Assembly: GCA_958296385.1 (NCBI GenBank)
Contig: OY282494.1
Span: 2,207,537 to 2,271,536 of the forward strand
Direction: 5' to 3'
Source of the DNA: an uncultured Dehalococcoidia bacterium
Lineage (GTDB): Bacteria; Chloroflexota; Dehalococcoidia; Lucifugimonadales; UBA3495
DNA: 64,000 nt
This document shows positions 15,001 through 21,120 of the stretch, piece by piece. The notes below the pieces were generated by a model, which had not been told where the DNA came from, made no database searches, and saw nothing but the letters and a program-made list of their open reading frames with translations. Made by a program: the position numbers and the translations under genes. Within the stretch, counting starts at the first letter, position 1. Every line of letters begins with the position of its first letter.

Positions 15001-18000
15001 TGTACGCCGGCCCGCTGGTGGGCCGGTTCGCTGGCACGGTGCGGGGCAGTTCGGCTACGGGCGAGATTACGACTACGACCGGCGGAAATGTGGACAGCCA
15101 CGTTGGAGGACTGGTGGGCAGCGCCGGCGGCAACATCGTCAACAGCTATGCGGCGGTGGACGTAACCACAAACTCAACCGCGCTGGGGCGCAGACAGTCC
15201 GTCGGCGGGCTGGTGGGCGCGTTTTTCAGCTCCGGCACCCGAACCACGCTGGCGGCCGCATACGCGACGGGGGACGTAAGCGCCAACCGGGTCGGCACCC
15301 TCCAAACTGGAATCTGGGTCGGCGGGCTAATTGGCGCAACAACCTTTGCGAACGTAACCGCCAACTATGCCACCGGAACGGTTGCCGGGGGCGAAGCCGC
15401 GCAGGGACTGATTGGCAGCAATACGGGCGGCACCGGCAACCACAGCGTGATAACCGACAGCTATTGGGACAGCATCACCAGCGGGGTTGCGGATGATGCG
15501 GATACTACTGCGCCGGAGGGCAAACCGCCTTACGAACTGCGCGGGCCTACTGCCTACGGAACTACCGGCATCTACGCCAACTGGAACGTTGACGTTGACG
15601 GCGTAACCGGCGCCGATGACCCCTGGAACTTTGGCACTAATCTGCAATATCCCGTCCTGAAGCAGGGCGGTCACAGCATCGCCGCGCAGCAGGCCCTCCA
15701 GCCCACCCTGGCCACCGGCAACCGGCTGGCGGCCCGGCCTACTTTTGCCCCGGCGCTAACCGCCGTCTGGACGCCGGCCTTTGACGCGAGCAGCGGCGGG
15801 CCGTATCAGGTTGAGCTCAGCGCCGCCGACGCCGGTACGCACACGGTTACGGCAACGGCGGTGGTGGGGGCAACGGTAACGTTCACCTCGGCGGACGCCG
15901 ATACGGGCACGGACGGCCATCAGATAACCGCCGCCAGCGGGCGGGATACGCTGATGCTGACCGTCACCTCGGCCGACGGGCGGGCGATGGCGTACACGTT
16001 CCATCTGGACATTGGCACGCCGACGGCCGTTGCGTCCAACCGGGTGGTGGCCGCCGGGGCCGCCGCATCTCTGGACGGCAGCGGCAGCAGCGACCCGGCC
16101 GGCCAAACGCTGAGCTACGCCTGGACGCAAACCGGCGCCAACGCCGTCACCGAGGCGGTGTCTTTGAGCAGCAGCACCGCCGCCAGCCCCACCTTTACCG
16201 CCCCGTCCCCCGGCTCGGGCACGCTCACACTGCACTTTCAGCTGACGGTAACCGACCCCGACGGCCTTACCGATACCGCGACGGCGCAAGTGACGGTTCA
16301 AAATCCGCCGGTGGTCAACCGGGTTACGATTGTCTCCACCGCGCCGGGCGGCACCTACGGGGGCGGCGAAACGATAACGGCGGCGGTGCGGTTCAACGAG
16401 AACGTAACGGTTACCGGAACGCCGCAGCTGGCCATCCGCATCGGGAGCGTAACCCGTCAGGCGGGCTACGCATCCGGCAGCGGCGGCAACACGCTGCGGT
16501 TCAGCTACACCGCCGCCGCCAGCGATACCGATGCCGACGGCATAACCATCGCCGCCAACGCCCTGTCGCTGAACGGCGGCGCCATCCGGAGCGCGGCCGA
16601 CGGGCTGGACGCGCGGCTGGGCTTGGGCAGCCACGCCCTCACCACCGCGCAAGCATCCCACAAGGTGGACGGCGGCCTGACCCGCGCGCCTACCGCCAAC
16701 GCCGGGGATGACGACGTGGCCGCCGCCGGCGCCACCGTAACCCTGGACGCCAGCAGCAGCAGCGACCCGCAAGGCAGCAGGCTAACCTACGCCTGGGCGC
16801 AAACCGGGGCTACGCTGTCCACCCACCGCGTTACTTTGAGCAACGCCGCCGCCGTCCGGCCCACCTTTACCGCCCCGTCGATTACCGGCCGCGACGTCAT
16901 TCTGGAGTTCACGGTAACCGTTACGGACCCGGACGGCAACACCGGCGCCGACACGGTAGCCATCACCGTAACGCGGCGGGCGACGGTGAGCGGGGTGAGC
17001 ATAACCTCCACCCCGACGGGGCCGCCGGCGGGCATCTACCGGGTGGGCGAAACCATTGCGGCAGCGGTGCAGTTCAGTGAGAACGTGACGGTTACCGGAA
17101 ACCCGCAGCTGGCGATAACCGGCGGCAGCGGCACGTTCATGGCAAGTTACGCCACTGCCGGCAGCAGCGCCGACACGCTGCGGTTCACCTACACCGTAAC
17201 CGCCAGCGACACCGACGCCGACGGCATCAGCATCGCCGCCAACGCCCTGTCCCTGAACGGCGGCGCCATCAAGGACGCCGCAACGCTGGACGCCGCGCTG
17301 GGGCTGGGCAGCTCGGCCATAACCAACGCCGGCAGCCACCAGGTGGACGGGCGTTCCGACGCCAGCCGTCCCACCGCCAACGCCGGCGACGACGACGTAG
17401 TTGCGGCCGGCACGCCCGGCATCACCCTGGACGCCAGCGGCAGCACGGGCCAAAGCCTGACCTACCTTTGGGCGCAAACCGGCGGTACTCTGGCCAATAA
17501 TCCCGTCACTTTGAGCAGCGTCACCGCCGCACAGCCTACCTTTACGGCCCCGGCCATCGCCGCCGGCGGCAGCGACATTGCTTTGGAGTTCCGCGTCACC
17601 GTTACCGATACCGCCGGCTATACGGCAACCGACACGGTAACCGTCACCGTAACGCGGCGGGCGGAGGTGAGCGGGGTGAGCATAACCTCCACCCCGGCGG
17701 GGCCGCCGGCCGGCGTCTATCGGACGGGCGCAACCATTGCGGTGTCGGTGCAGTTCAGCGAGAACGTTACGGTTACCGGAGTACCGCAGCTGGCGATAAC
17801 CGGGGGCAGCGGCGTCTTTACGGCGAATTACGACGCCATCAGCAGCACGGCCAGCACGCTGCGGTTCGCCTACACCGTAAGGGCCGGCGATACCGACGCC
17901 GACGGCATCAGCATCGCCGCCAACGCGCTGACGCTGAACGGCGGCAAGATAGCGGACGCCCCCGGGCTGGCCGCCGCGCTGGGGCTGGGCAGTAACGCCA

Positions 18001-20171
18001 TCGCCAACGCCGCCAGCCACAAGGTGGACGGCAGCCCCTACACCGCGCCGGTAGTCAGCGCCGTCAGCATCCTGTCCAGCCCGCAATCCGGCGATACCTA
18101 CGGGCAGGGCGAATACATCAAGGCGCAGGTAACTTTCAGCAAGCCGATAACCGTCACCGGCAATCCGCAGCTGAACATCATCATCGGTTCGGCTGCCGAC
18201 GTCCGGACGGCGGCGCTGACCGGAACCGCCGGCAACACCGCAACGCTGACCTTTGGCTACACGGTGCAGGCGTCCGATACCGATAGCGACGGCATCAGCA
18301 TCGCCGCCAACGCGCTGTCGCGGAACGGCGGCAGCATCAGGGATGCTTCCAGCCTGGATGCGGCGTTGAGTCTGGGGAGCAACGCCATCGCCAACGCCGG
18401 CAGCCACAAGGTGGACGGCAGCGTTGTTGCCGCGCCGACGGTGCGGGGGGTCAGCATCCTGTCCACCCCGGCATCCGGCGATACCTACGGGGCGGGCGAA
18501 ACCATCCTGGTGTCCATTGACTTTGGCCACAGTATGGCGGCCACCGGCACGCCGCAGCTGGCCATCGGCATCGGGGCCGGCACCGAGGCGGCCGGCTACC
18601 GGGAAATCGCCGGGTCGTCGCTAATCTTTGAGTACGAGGTGCAGCTGGCCGACCGGGACAACGACGGCATCACCATCGGCGCCAGCGCGCTGACGCTGAA
18701 CGGCGGGGCGATAGGCGGCGTCAACGGGAGCGCGGCGACGCTGGGTCTGGGCAGCCACGCCCTGGCCACGGCGCAGGCGGCGCACAAGGTGAACGGCAGC
18801 TTGCAGATTGCCCCCACGGTGGCGGGCATCACCATTGAGTCCGCGCCGCTGATTGGCAACACCTACGGGCGGGGCGAAACCATCATCGTGGAGGTGGATT
18901 TCAGCAAGACGGTGACGGTTACGGGGAACCCGCAACTGATGCTGACCGGCAACGGCGGCGCGCAGTACGTGGCGAGATACGTCAGCGTGTCCGGCAACAC
19001 CGTAGTTTTCACCTACGCCATCGGCAGCAGCGACCGGGACGGCAACGGCGTAAGCATTGCCGCCAACGCGATGCGACGCAACGGCGGCGCCATCCGCAGC
19101 GACGCGGGCAGTCTGGAGGCCAACCTGACGCACCGCCCGGTTAGCGCCGACGCGTACCAGCGGGTGGACGGCCGCATTGACCGGGTGGGGACGCTGTTCA
19201 CTTCCACGTCGCACAACCCCGCCGCGCCGCCCAACGTAATAGTATTCGTCCCCAACCCGCCGCTGCCAACGCCCTTCTCCGTGCTTTTCGACACGGCCGG
19301 CAGCATCCCGATGAACGCGGCCCGCCTGGCCCTGGGCGCCGCCGCCGCCAGCACGGTGGTGGACATAACCGTGTCCGGCGCAAAAGCCGGCGGCGTAGAA
19401 GTGTGCCTGCCGGCCCAGACCGCCCTGCGCAGCGTTGCGGAGGCCGAGGGCAAGCCGCTGCAAGTGCTGCGCTACAACGGCCGGGTATGGGAGGCGATGG
19501 CCGGCTCCCGCGACTTTGACTCGCATATATGCGCCGCCGGCGTGAGCGGGTTCTCCGCGTTTGCCGCCGGCTACGGGCAATCGCAGCCGCCGCCGCCGGT
19601 GGTTTCGGATGGCGGGAACGGCGGGGGCACTTTTGAGGATGCGGATGCGCCGACGCCGACTGCAACGCCGGCGCCGGCGGCAACGCCGACGGTTGCGCCT
19701 ACGCCGGGGACGACGGTTGTGCCGACGGCTACGCCGATGCCGACCCGTGTGCCGGCGGGGACACCGGCGCCGACGCCATCGCCGACGCTGATGCCGACAC
19801 CTACTGCGGCGGCGGCCCCGACGCCGGCGGTTAGCGCGCCGCCTACCACTGCGCCAGCCGCCATAGCCCCGACGGCCACGCCGACGCCGGCCCCGGCAGC
19901 GAGGGCCGCAACGCCGGCGCCGATGCCGACGACGCTGCCGGCGGCCCCGTCCGGAGCCTTGCCCACGCCCGGCCCGGCCCAGCCGCTGCCGCCGCCGCCC
20001 AGCCCGGAATCCCCAGACCCGGGCGGCCTTTCCGGGCTTGACGTCGCCCTGATTGCCGCCGCCGTGCTGATGGCCGTTGTAATCGCTGCCGCCATAGTTC
20101 TCCGCCGCCGCCAGCGCCAACGCCAGCGCCCTCCTGAGGAGGCAGAAATAGAGCCGGACGGAATCTGCTAG
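3..20171 (+). CDS. Giant multidomain repeat surface protein, 5' partial, C-terminally membrane-anchored
   Basis: The frame is open from base 3 with no stop. The first possible start (TTG at 27) lies inside a domain, so the true start is upstream of the window; over 6,700 residues are visible. Domains in order: cadherin-like beta-sandwich (about 27-650, with the xxPGHQVNxxxGxNTI signature); eleven Asp-rich/GLUG modules (about 660-15690), most preceded by another sandwich; three PKD-like domains alternating with the first copies of a six-fold beta module (16010-19170); a C-terminal beta domain (19180-19580); a Pro/Thr/Ala stalk (19645-20000); one transmembrane helix near 20040-20100; and a short Arg-rich tail ending EIEPDGIC. 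GLUG motifs have the form GGLVGxxxGxIxxSYATGxV. There is no LPXTG or type 9 sorting signal. It is probably an extracellular adhesin or scaffold held by the C-terminal helix. The role is inferred; no catalytic domain is seen. Confidence 0.85.
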   Translation, partial: FSIAASDALPDDATLSSLSIVNASTTAAVVLAPAFSAARTAYTAEVENGVTQVTVTATSTDAIAGVAYEPAVDADATAPGHQVNVAVGGNTIKAVVTAADGVTAQEYVVALFRQGAGNTLRHLRVIGSDGNTYPLTPVFNPDTDTYDAAVPRRVSSVTIYAEGTNRGAGVQVDLNPVGADRTSDPIALAIGARKLIRIQVTGAVGDGNKSYSLYVTRSSGIDYDDDDDGLIDVRNLAQLNAMRYDLDGDGTAALSFSGDNDFAATYAGAFPSPLAGMGCRLADHDGDTTTAEQPTCRGYELRADLDFDTDDDGATWSRAADGTITGDSGDAWYNGGAGWTPIGDVDSSLNPFITTFEGNGHTISNLFINEARSTSDAVGLFGFVGKLDASARIRNVGLVNVLVQETNAAYTGGLAGVLISEHTGSVSAAGFNIYGEISASYVTGSVSGADHVGGLVGHSDGSIRASYSHAAVTGGDAVGGLVGQNGNGIVHNSYATGPVTGSSRAGGLTGHSTLNSQSPHQPSNVRNSYWDLRTSCQHTRHTGSEGSRTYGRGKTTAELTTLTGYTGIYAAWDELDVNGDGSSDAAWQFTAGRYPTLKIGGHDASAQASAQRIDYDCDDDGLIEITSLAGLNVTRYDLDGSGAADSSANAAAYAGQFPIAAATMGCALADHDGDAATAPVRVCRGYELGANASASSTLLSLDFDSDGSGGANAGDAYWNGGAGWTPIGSAAQPWAAVFRGNQHPLSNLYINRAAADTGLFGVVGASGRLEGVILTDVSVTSTMDDTGGLAGDNRGVISASGVTGTVSGGRNAGGLAGFGTGSIVGSYAKADVSGTVGVGGIVGASSGPVTAAYALGAVSGTRNVGGIAGSVTGDITASYAIGAVSGSSGVGALLGNRGGSAVITNGYYDSEIAGAMAGAGGTGYTRRELQQPVAYRSGASVEERIYVGWDVDLDNADGDNNAATGGDDPWDFGTNQQYPVLQYGGMSVAAQRALQPPLAGDTRLGSLVITDTTSALTPAFDAGVTTYTLSPNPGSSYVTVAASPALSVTGVSIHPDDGQDGVPGHQVNLTRGVNTITVHVTAQNRAGARYTVRFNSAAAVDYDDDDDGLIDVRTLAQLDAIRYDRNGDGKRGAASALDWAKYTAAYPLAAAGMGCRRVDPDGAGPTPPAPVCTGYELRRGLDFDTGEAGVRTDDAYYNDGAGWTPIGGAAAAFTGAFQGNGQTIANLHINATGVGAVGLFGAAVNGTIEGVHLTGVDITASYTSSGQTAYDAGSLVGVMRGVTVRASSAVGTITATASGNAVSSVGGLAGRSISGASGQSGSRIEASYAAVDVTLSSTSTANPTLNPDTAGGLVGTFSSNSARPSFVTAAYALGDVAANRSGSLVGGLIGEGAGTVTASYATGTVTGSTAATRGLIGDIGSNTTVTASYWDSITSGVADDADDPATAPEGKTTYELRTPTAYGTATSTPPSIYAGWDVDVDGETGGDDPWDFGTNQQYPVLKYGGHSVSAQFLLQPTIPSDNTLAALSVAPAVLSPGLSAATTTYAAILPAEAGAAVVTLEYTLNDAAATSTVSAIPGGGDAVTADADEDAAGYQVSVSAARTVITIAVTAPDGAVREYAVTVTHAAAADYDRDDNGLIDVRTLAQLDAIRYDLDGDGRPNSGDWAPYTAAYPRAVPGMGCPSDTCTGYELVNALDFDTGEAGDRTDDAYYNDGAGWTPIAHTQHSAYIGDFQGNGHTIANLYINSTGLAWVGLFGRALHDNVSGLIEGVHLTGVDITASYTDNRVFPYHDVGALVGYISGTVRGSSAVGEITTTAGGLVVSRVGGLVGIAFDGSVIANNYAAVDVTVSSTATATLVDRAGGLVGIVQGSPARSTITASYALGDVAINRAGARVGGLVGEIASADVSASYATGTATGSTAATRGLTGHITGTNTPIITDSYWDTTASGVADDADDPAVAPEGKTVDELRTPTAYGTSTTTDIYVNWDVDVDGVAGVDDPWDFGTAEQYPVLQQGGHSIAAQHALQNIIAYDGDGDGLIDVATLAQLDAIRYDLNGDGKQGSVSDADWAKYAAAYPRALPGMGCPSYTCTGYELVNGLDFDTGEAGVRTDDAYYNDGAGWTPIGESGLTGAYIGDFRGNGYAIANLYINSSNVLGVGLFGGMIDGPIEGVHLTGVDITTNYSSGTLIIHDVGGLAGSAYGTVRGSSVTGQIRTNAGGMAVSLVGGMVGSAVGGSVFANNYASVDVTVTSTSTATLADQVGGLAGLLDGFLGRSSMTASYALGDVTASRAGARVGGLIGNMAIADVSASYALGTVTGAGGATRGLIGGTGTNTAVTASYWDTSTTGVADDGDTAAPEGKPTYELRTPTAYGVATSTPPSIYAGWDVDVDGETGGDDPWDFGTNLEYPVLQFGGHDVAAQRALLPEVSTDTSLLALSVGPAVLSPSFTAATTTYAAMVPAESSATAVLLAYTLGDANASAAVSAQGPVGAAVTADADAHTPGYQVALSAAGDTVITIAVTAQDGSAGSYTVTVMAGAADYDDDEDGLIDVRTLAQLDAIRYDLNGDGAVDSSANNAAYAAAFPRAASGMGCRREIDNHGMRGPPTCTGYELRGSLLFNTGDAGIRSDDQYYNGGAGWTPIGTRAAPYTATFRGNGYRIADLYINSNGVGWVGLFGVLDGGVIEGLGLVGVDITATHANSVTVTFLDVGAVTGRIAGGGTVRASSATGVITTHASGSQLVSTAGGLVGTVFLDGHVANSYAAVDVTVNSTGTITFPDRAGGLIGLMGGVQATRPTLTAGYATGAVKVSRGLAYAGGLVGSIHNGRVSASYATGRAADANGAAQPLIGAIQTRARISDSYWDSIASGAADDGDTTAPEGKTPAVLQGPTGYGTSTTTDIYVNWNVDVDGARGADDPWDFGTDQQYPVLQTGGHSIAAQRALLRRTTAYDGDGDGLIDVTSLAQLDAIRYDLNGDGRADRIADIGAYAAGYPDAIPGMGCPSYTCTGYELVNGLDFDTGEAGDRTDDEYYRGGEGWRPIAGGTDSYYNAPAVRYSGVFNGNGHAIANLHIDVLLTGDANGNGAYAGLFGYVTGRVEQVALVNPEVKAVSTVGAIAGRLGAGGSIVASYVQGGEIEGWNWLGGLVGVNNGTITASYTDVRVNSSSLTLPSRNNGAAGGLAGWNTGTITASYAMGSVERQEGAAVTAVTGGLTALGSVTGSEVVTDSYWDTIRTGQSTSRTAPASAGKTTYELRTPTTYGASTTTDIYAGWNVDVDGVTGPDDPWNFGTNLQYPVLKYGGHDTAAQFGRQPVIASDNTLSALSVAPAVLSPSFAAGRTDYTAALPVGSAAAAVTLAYTQNDAASSTAAVVAVAAGGAAVTADADAVAPGYQVSVPARTVITIAVSTPDGAVRRYTVTIAVSATENDYDGNDNGLIDVRTLAQLDAIRYDLDGDGRASAGDLANYLAAFPNPVAGMGCPSGGCTGYELLNSLDFDTGEAGDRTDDAYYNDGAGWTPIAHTQHSAYIGDFQGNGHTIANLYINSTGLAWVGLFGRALHDNVSGLIEGVHLTGVDITASYTDNRVFPYHDVGALVGYISGTVRGSSAVGEIRTTAGGQVVSRVGGLVGIAFDGSVIANNYAAVDVTVSSTATATLVDRAGGLVGIVQGSPARSTITASYALGDVAINRAGARVGGLVGEISTSDVTASYATGTVTGSTAATRGLTGHTAGTNPTVADSYWDTTASGVADDADDPAVAPEGKSIDELRAPTDYGTSTTTDIYVNWNVDVDGVAGVDDPWDFGTAEQYPVLKRGGHSIAAQHALQNVTAYDGDGDGLIDVATLAQLDAIRYDLNGDGRVADADEAAYAVGYPRAIVGMGCPSYTCTGYELVNGLDFDTGEAGDRTDDAYYNDGAGWTPIGTVGAEYTATFRGNGYGNAIANLDINPTGWGEAGLFGALSDGVIEGVHLTGVDIGASRTSTSTQTYLRAGALSSYVARSTVRGSSAAGAITTTAGGTVISRVGGLVGTVTSSSSIVGSYAAVDVTVNSTTPASSNIGDSDSAGGLAASLAGTASTRSAMTAVYATGDVAANRGGTFVGGLIGVAFQASVTAGYATGTVTGPTTARTQGLLNRLGTTATITDSYWDTSTTGVADDGDATAPEGKPTYELRTPTAYGTATSTPPSIYAGWDVDVDGETGGDDPWDFGTNLEYPVLQFGGHDVAAQRALLPEVATDATLTALSVWPATLSPAFTAATTTYAAVVPADSTATAVLLAYTLGSANASAAVSAQGPVGAAVTADADAHTPGYQVALSSAGDTVITITVTAQDGTANSYTVTVTAGVVDYDDDEDGLIEVRTLAQLDAIRYDLNGDGAVSAGDASAYAAAFPRAEAGMGCRLTDHDDDANTADAPTCTGYELRSHLFFDTGDAGIRSDDRYYNGGAGWTPIGTTAAPYTATFRGRGNIIYDLFINSDGLDRVGLFGMVDGGVIAGLGLSGVSITTGYAGGSQPFHDVGALAGYLSGTLRGSSATGAITVNGSGTAISYAGGLVGSLENGVLANAYAAVAVTVNSTSTRLTPDRAGGLVGLLNGTASNPAAVTAAYATGAVAASRANAQVGGLVGRVLQAGVTASYATGRVTGSTAATRGLIGSIAAGGVITDSYWDSIRSGAADDADDAAPEGKTPAALRTPTAYGTASGTDIYFGWNVDVDGEAGEDDPWDFGTDKQYPVLKRGWHSVSAQRAGQPVLSDVSTLAALSVTPAALAPNFTPSATAYTARLAAETVGAVTVTATTTAIAAGVEPATVVITATDAGGNSVTADADENRPGHQVVIGTGINTITVKVTASDGSATTYTVIIAAAGVDFDDDEDGLIDVWTLAQLNAIRYDLNGDGTPAAGNTAAYQAAFARAAAGMGCPSSGCTGYELRGPLDFDTGEAGDRTDDDYYNGGAGWTPIGTEAAPFTATFRGNGYANAIANLMIDSTGIDRVGLFGEVNGGLIEGVALTGVDVAASYTSTATLPYLYAGPLVGRFAGTVRGSSATGEITTTTGGNVDSHVGGLVGSAGGNIVNSYAAVDVTTNSTALGRRQSVGGLVGAFFSSGTRTTLAAAYATGDVSANRVGTLQTGIWVGGLIGATTFANVTANYATGTVAGGEAAQGLIGSNTGGTGNHSVITDSYWDSITSGVADDADTTAPEGKPPYELRGPTAYGTTGIYANWNVDVDGVTGADDPWNFGTNLQYPVLKQGGHSIAAQQALQPTLATGNRLAARPTFAPALTAVWTPAFDASSGGPYQVELSAADAGTHTVTATAVVGATVTFTSADADTGTDGHQITAASGRDTLMLTVTSADGRAMAYTFHLDIGTPTAVASNRVVAAGAAASLDGSGSSDPAGQTLSYAWTQTGANAVTEAVSLSSSTAASPTFTAPSPGSGTLTLHFQLTVTDPDGLTDTATAQVTVQNPPVVNRVTIVSTAPGGTYGGGETITAAVRFNENVTVTGTPQLAIRIGSVTRQAGYASGSGGNTLRFSYTAAASDTDADGITIAANALSLNGGAIRSAADGLDARLGLGSHALTTAQASHKVDGGLTRAPTANAGDDDVAAAGATVTLDASSSSDPQGSRLTYAWAQTGATLSTHRVTLSNAAAVRPTFTAPSITGRDVILEFTVTVTDPDGNTGADTVAITVTRRATVSGVSITSTPTGPPAGIYRVGETIAAAVQFSENVTVTGNPQLAITGGSGTFMASYATAGSSADTLRFTYTVTASDTDADGISIAANALSLNGGAIKDAATLDAALGLGSSAITNAGSHQVDGRSDASRPTANAGDDDVVAAGTPGITLDASGSTGQSLTYLWAQTGGTLANNPVTLSSVTAAQPTFTAPAIAAGGSDIALEFRVTVTDTAGYTATDTVTVTVTRRAEVSGVSITSTPAGPPAGVYRTGATIAVSVQFSENVTVTGVPQLAITGGSGVFTANYDAISSTASTLRFAYTVRAGDTDADGISIAANALTLNGGKIADAPGLAAALGLGSNAIANAASHKVDGSPYTAPVVSAVSILSSPQSGDTYGQGEYIKAQVTFSKPITVTGNPQLNIIIGSAADVRTAALTGTAGNTATLTFGYTVQASDTDSDGISIAANALSRNGGSIRDASSLDAALSLGSNAIANAGSHKVDGSVVAAPTVRGVSILSTPASGDTYGAGETILVSIDFGHSMAATGTPQLAIGIGAGTEAAGYREIAGSSLIFEYEVQLADRDNDGITIGASALTLNGGAIGGVNGSAATLGLGSHALATAQAAHKVNGSLQIAPTVAGITIESAPLIGNTYGRGETIIVEVDFSKTVTVTGNPQLMLTGNGGAQYVARYVSVSGNTVVFTYAIGSSDRDGNGVSIAANAMRRNGGAIRSDAGSLEANLTHRPVSADAYQRVDGRIDRVGTLFTSTSHNPAAPPNVIVFVPNPPLPTPFSVLFDTAGSIPMNAARLALGAAAASTVVDITVSGAKAGGVEVCLPAQTALRSVAEAEGKPLQVLRYNGRVWEAMAGSRDFDSHICAAGVSGFSAFAAGYGQSQPPPPVVSDGGNGGGTFEDADAPTPTATPAPAATPTVAPTPGTTVVPTATPMPTRVPAGTPAPTPSPTLMPTPTAAAAPTPAVSAPPTTAPAAIAPTATPTPAPAARAATPAPMPTTLPAAPSGALPTPGPAQPLPPPPSPESPDPGGLSGLDVALIAAAVLMAVVIAAAIVLRRRQRQRQRPPEEAEIEPDGIC
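5087..5705 (+). repeat. Near-identical internal duplication, copy 1
   Basis: These 619 bases recur at a constant offset of 5364 bases (10451-11069). By eye there are about six mismatches and no gaps, whereas other modules of the same gene differ widely. It encodes the segment with GWTPIAHTQHSAYIG and the GLUG motifs after it. Confidence 0.85.
10451..11069 (+). repeat. Near-identical internal duplication, copy 2
   Basis: Partner of 5087-5705. The mismatches cluster between about 10804 and 10845, with isolated ones near 10876 and 11047. The flanks diverge at once on both sides, as expected from a recent gene-conversion or duplication event within the giant gene. Confidence 0.85.
16309..19170 (+). 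repeat. Six-copy beta module with FSENVTVTGNPQLAI signature
   Basis: Six units begin near 16309, 16978, 17665, 18045, 18430 and 18810. Each has a VSGVSITSTP-type strand, a YGxGETI turn, FSENVTVTGxPQLAI, a DTDADGISIAANALSLNGG strand and LGLGSxAIxxAxxHKVDG. The first three are each preceded by a PKD-like domain with SLDGSGSSDPAGQ or LDASSSSDP and TYAWAQTG; the last three follow one another directly. Such modules are common in bacterial cell-surface repeat proteins. Confidence 0.8.
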
Positions 20172-20206
20172 AATTGTAGTCAGTTCCAACGGAGGCCCGC
20201 CCGACA

Positions 20207-21088
20207 ATGACCGCCGCCAACACGCCAATCGTAACTTTCCAGGACATCCTGGACGCCCTGGCGCAAAACCCGGAGCTCAAAGAGGAAATGCGCCGGCACC
20301 TCCAGGACGAAGCCGTGCGCAACCTACCGCAAACGGTAGCCCAGATCGCCCAAAACATCCAGGAACTAACCGCCACGGTACAAGCCATGGCAGACCGCCA
20401 AGACCGGACGGAAGACCGCCAAGACCGGATGGAAGGGCGCCTAGATCGGATGGAAGAACGGCAAACCCGGATGGAAGGCGACATTGCCGAACTGAAAGAC
20501 GGACAAGTCCGGATGGAAGAGCGGCAAACCCGGACGGAAGAGCGCCAAACCCGGATGGAAGGCGACATCGTCGAGCTGAAAGATGGGCAAACCGAGATGC
20601 GGGCCGATATTGACGAGCTGAAGCAGGGGCAAGTTCGTATGCAGGGCACGCTGAACCGGCTGTCCGGCACCGACTATGAACGCCGCATTGCCCGCAGCCT
20701 GCGCCGCAACTCCCAGAGGTACTTTGGCATCAGCGGCGCGCAGCTCATATACAGCATCACGCTCCCGAACAACAACCCGCTGCCTGACTTGCTGGACCAA
20801 GCTTGCGATGCTGGCACAATCACGCCGGAGGAAGCGCGCCAGGCCGAAAGCGTTGACTTGGTTATCATCGGACACAATGACGATGGCAGCGTCTGCTACG
20901 CCGTTATTGAGGCATCCATCAACGTTGACCAGAGCGACGTAACCCGCGCCCAGTCCCGCAGTCAAATCATCGCACGGGCCAGCGGAAACGACGCCAGACC
21001 CGCCGTAGCCGGCGACACAATACCGGACGCAGTCCAGCAATACGCCGCCGCCGAGGGAGTAGCAACCATCGTCATCCCCGAGGACTGA
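20207..21088 (+). CDS. Coiled-coil protein with possible PD-(D/E)XK-like C-terminal domain
   Basis: 293 residues. The ATG lies 35 bases after the giant gene and is preceded by GGAGG at 20191. Residues about 55-150 are an uninterrupted coiled coil built of seven-residue repeats (RMEERQT, RMEGDIA, ELKDGQV and variants). Residues about 155-293 are globular, with GTDYERRIARSLRRN, an SVDLVIIG strand, a CYAVIEAS strand and a C-terminal ATIVIPED strand. The D...EAS arrangement resembles a diverged PD-(D/E)XK nuclease core but lacks the Lys. A second protein in the window (58077-58811) shares the end: EEARQAESVDLVI...AVIEAS...SDVTRA here, EEVEKIQALDFLL...AVEVS...SDITRA there. Function unknown; the nuclease fold is an inference. 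Confidence 0.75.
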   Translation: MTAANTPIVTFQDILDALAQNPELKEEMRRHLQDEAVRNLPQTVAQIAQNIQELTATVQAMADRQDRTEDRQDRMEGRLDRMEERQTRMEGDIAELKDGQVRMEERQTRTEERQTRMEGDIVELKDGQTEMRADIDELKQGQVRMQGTLNRLSGTDYERRIARSLRRNSQRYFGISGAQLIYSITLPNNNPLPDLLDQACDAGTITPEEARQAESVDLVIIGHNDDGSVCYAVIEASINVDQSDVTRAQSRSQIIARASGNDARPAVAGDTIPDAVQQYAAAEGVATIVIPED

Positions 21089-21120
21089 CCGCAAAGCCCT
21101 CAAACCGCGCCGCGCAACGG

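Larger units (their letters stand above)
660..15690 (+). repeat. Eleven-copy DGLID/GLUG protein repeat array
   Basis: Each unit starts with an Asp-rich loop (DYDDDDDGLIDV or AYDGDGDGLIDV), then LAQLDAIRYDLNGDG, a GMGC...CTGYEL Cys pair, LDFDTG, GAGWTPIG, GNGHTIANLYIN, several GLUG motifs, SYWD, and a closing DPWDFGTNQQYPVL. Starts lie near 660, 1840, 3300, 4890, 6090, 7605, 8825, 10255, 11450, 12990 and 14530. Spacing is about 1.2 kb where a unit follows directly (starts near 1840, 6090, 8825, 11450) and about 1.4-1.6 kb where a cadherin-like sandwich intervenes. The DxDxDG loops look like calcium-binding loops. GLUG motifs are known from bacterial surface proteins. Confidence 0.85.

Noticed and set aside
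660-15690. Regular repeats considered as a CRISPR array
   Set aside because: Units are over 1 kb, in frame and coding; there are no short palindromic repeats or spacers.
16782-20228. Minus-strand frames of 500-580 codons opposite the C-terminal region
   Set aside because: Low-complexity Arg/Ala/Val translations mirroring the Pro/Thr stalk and beta modules.
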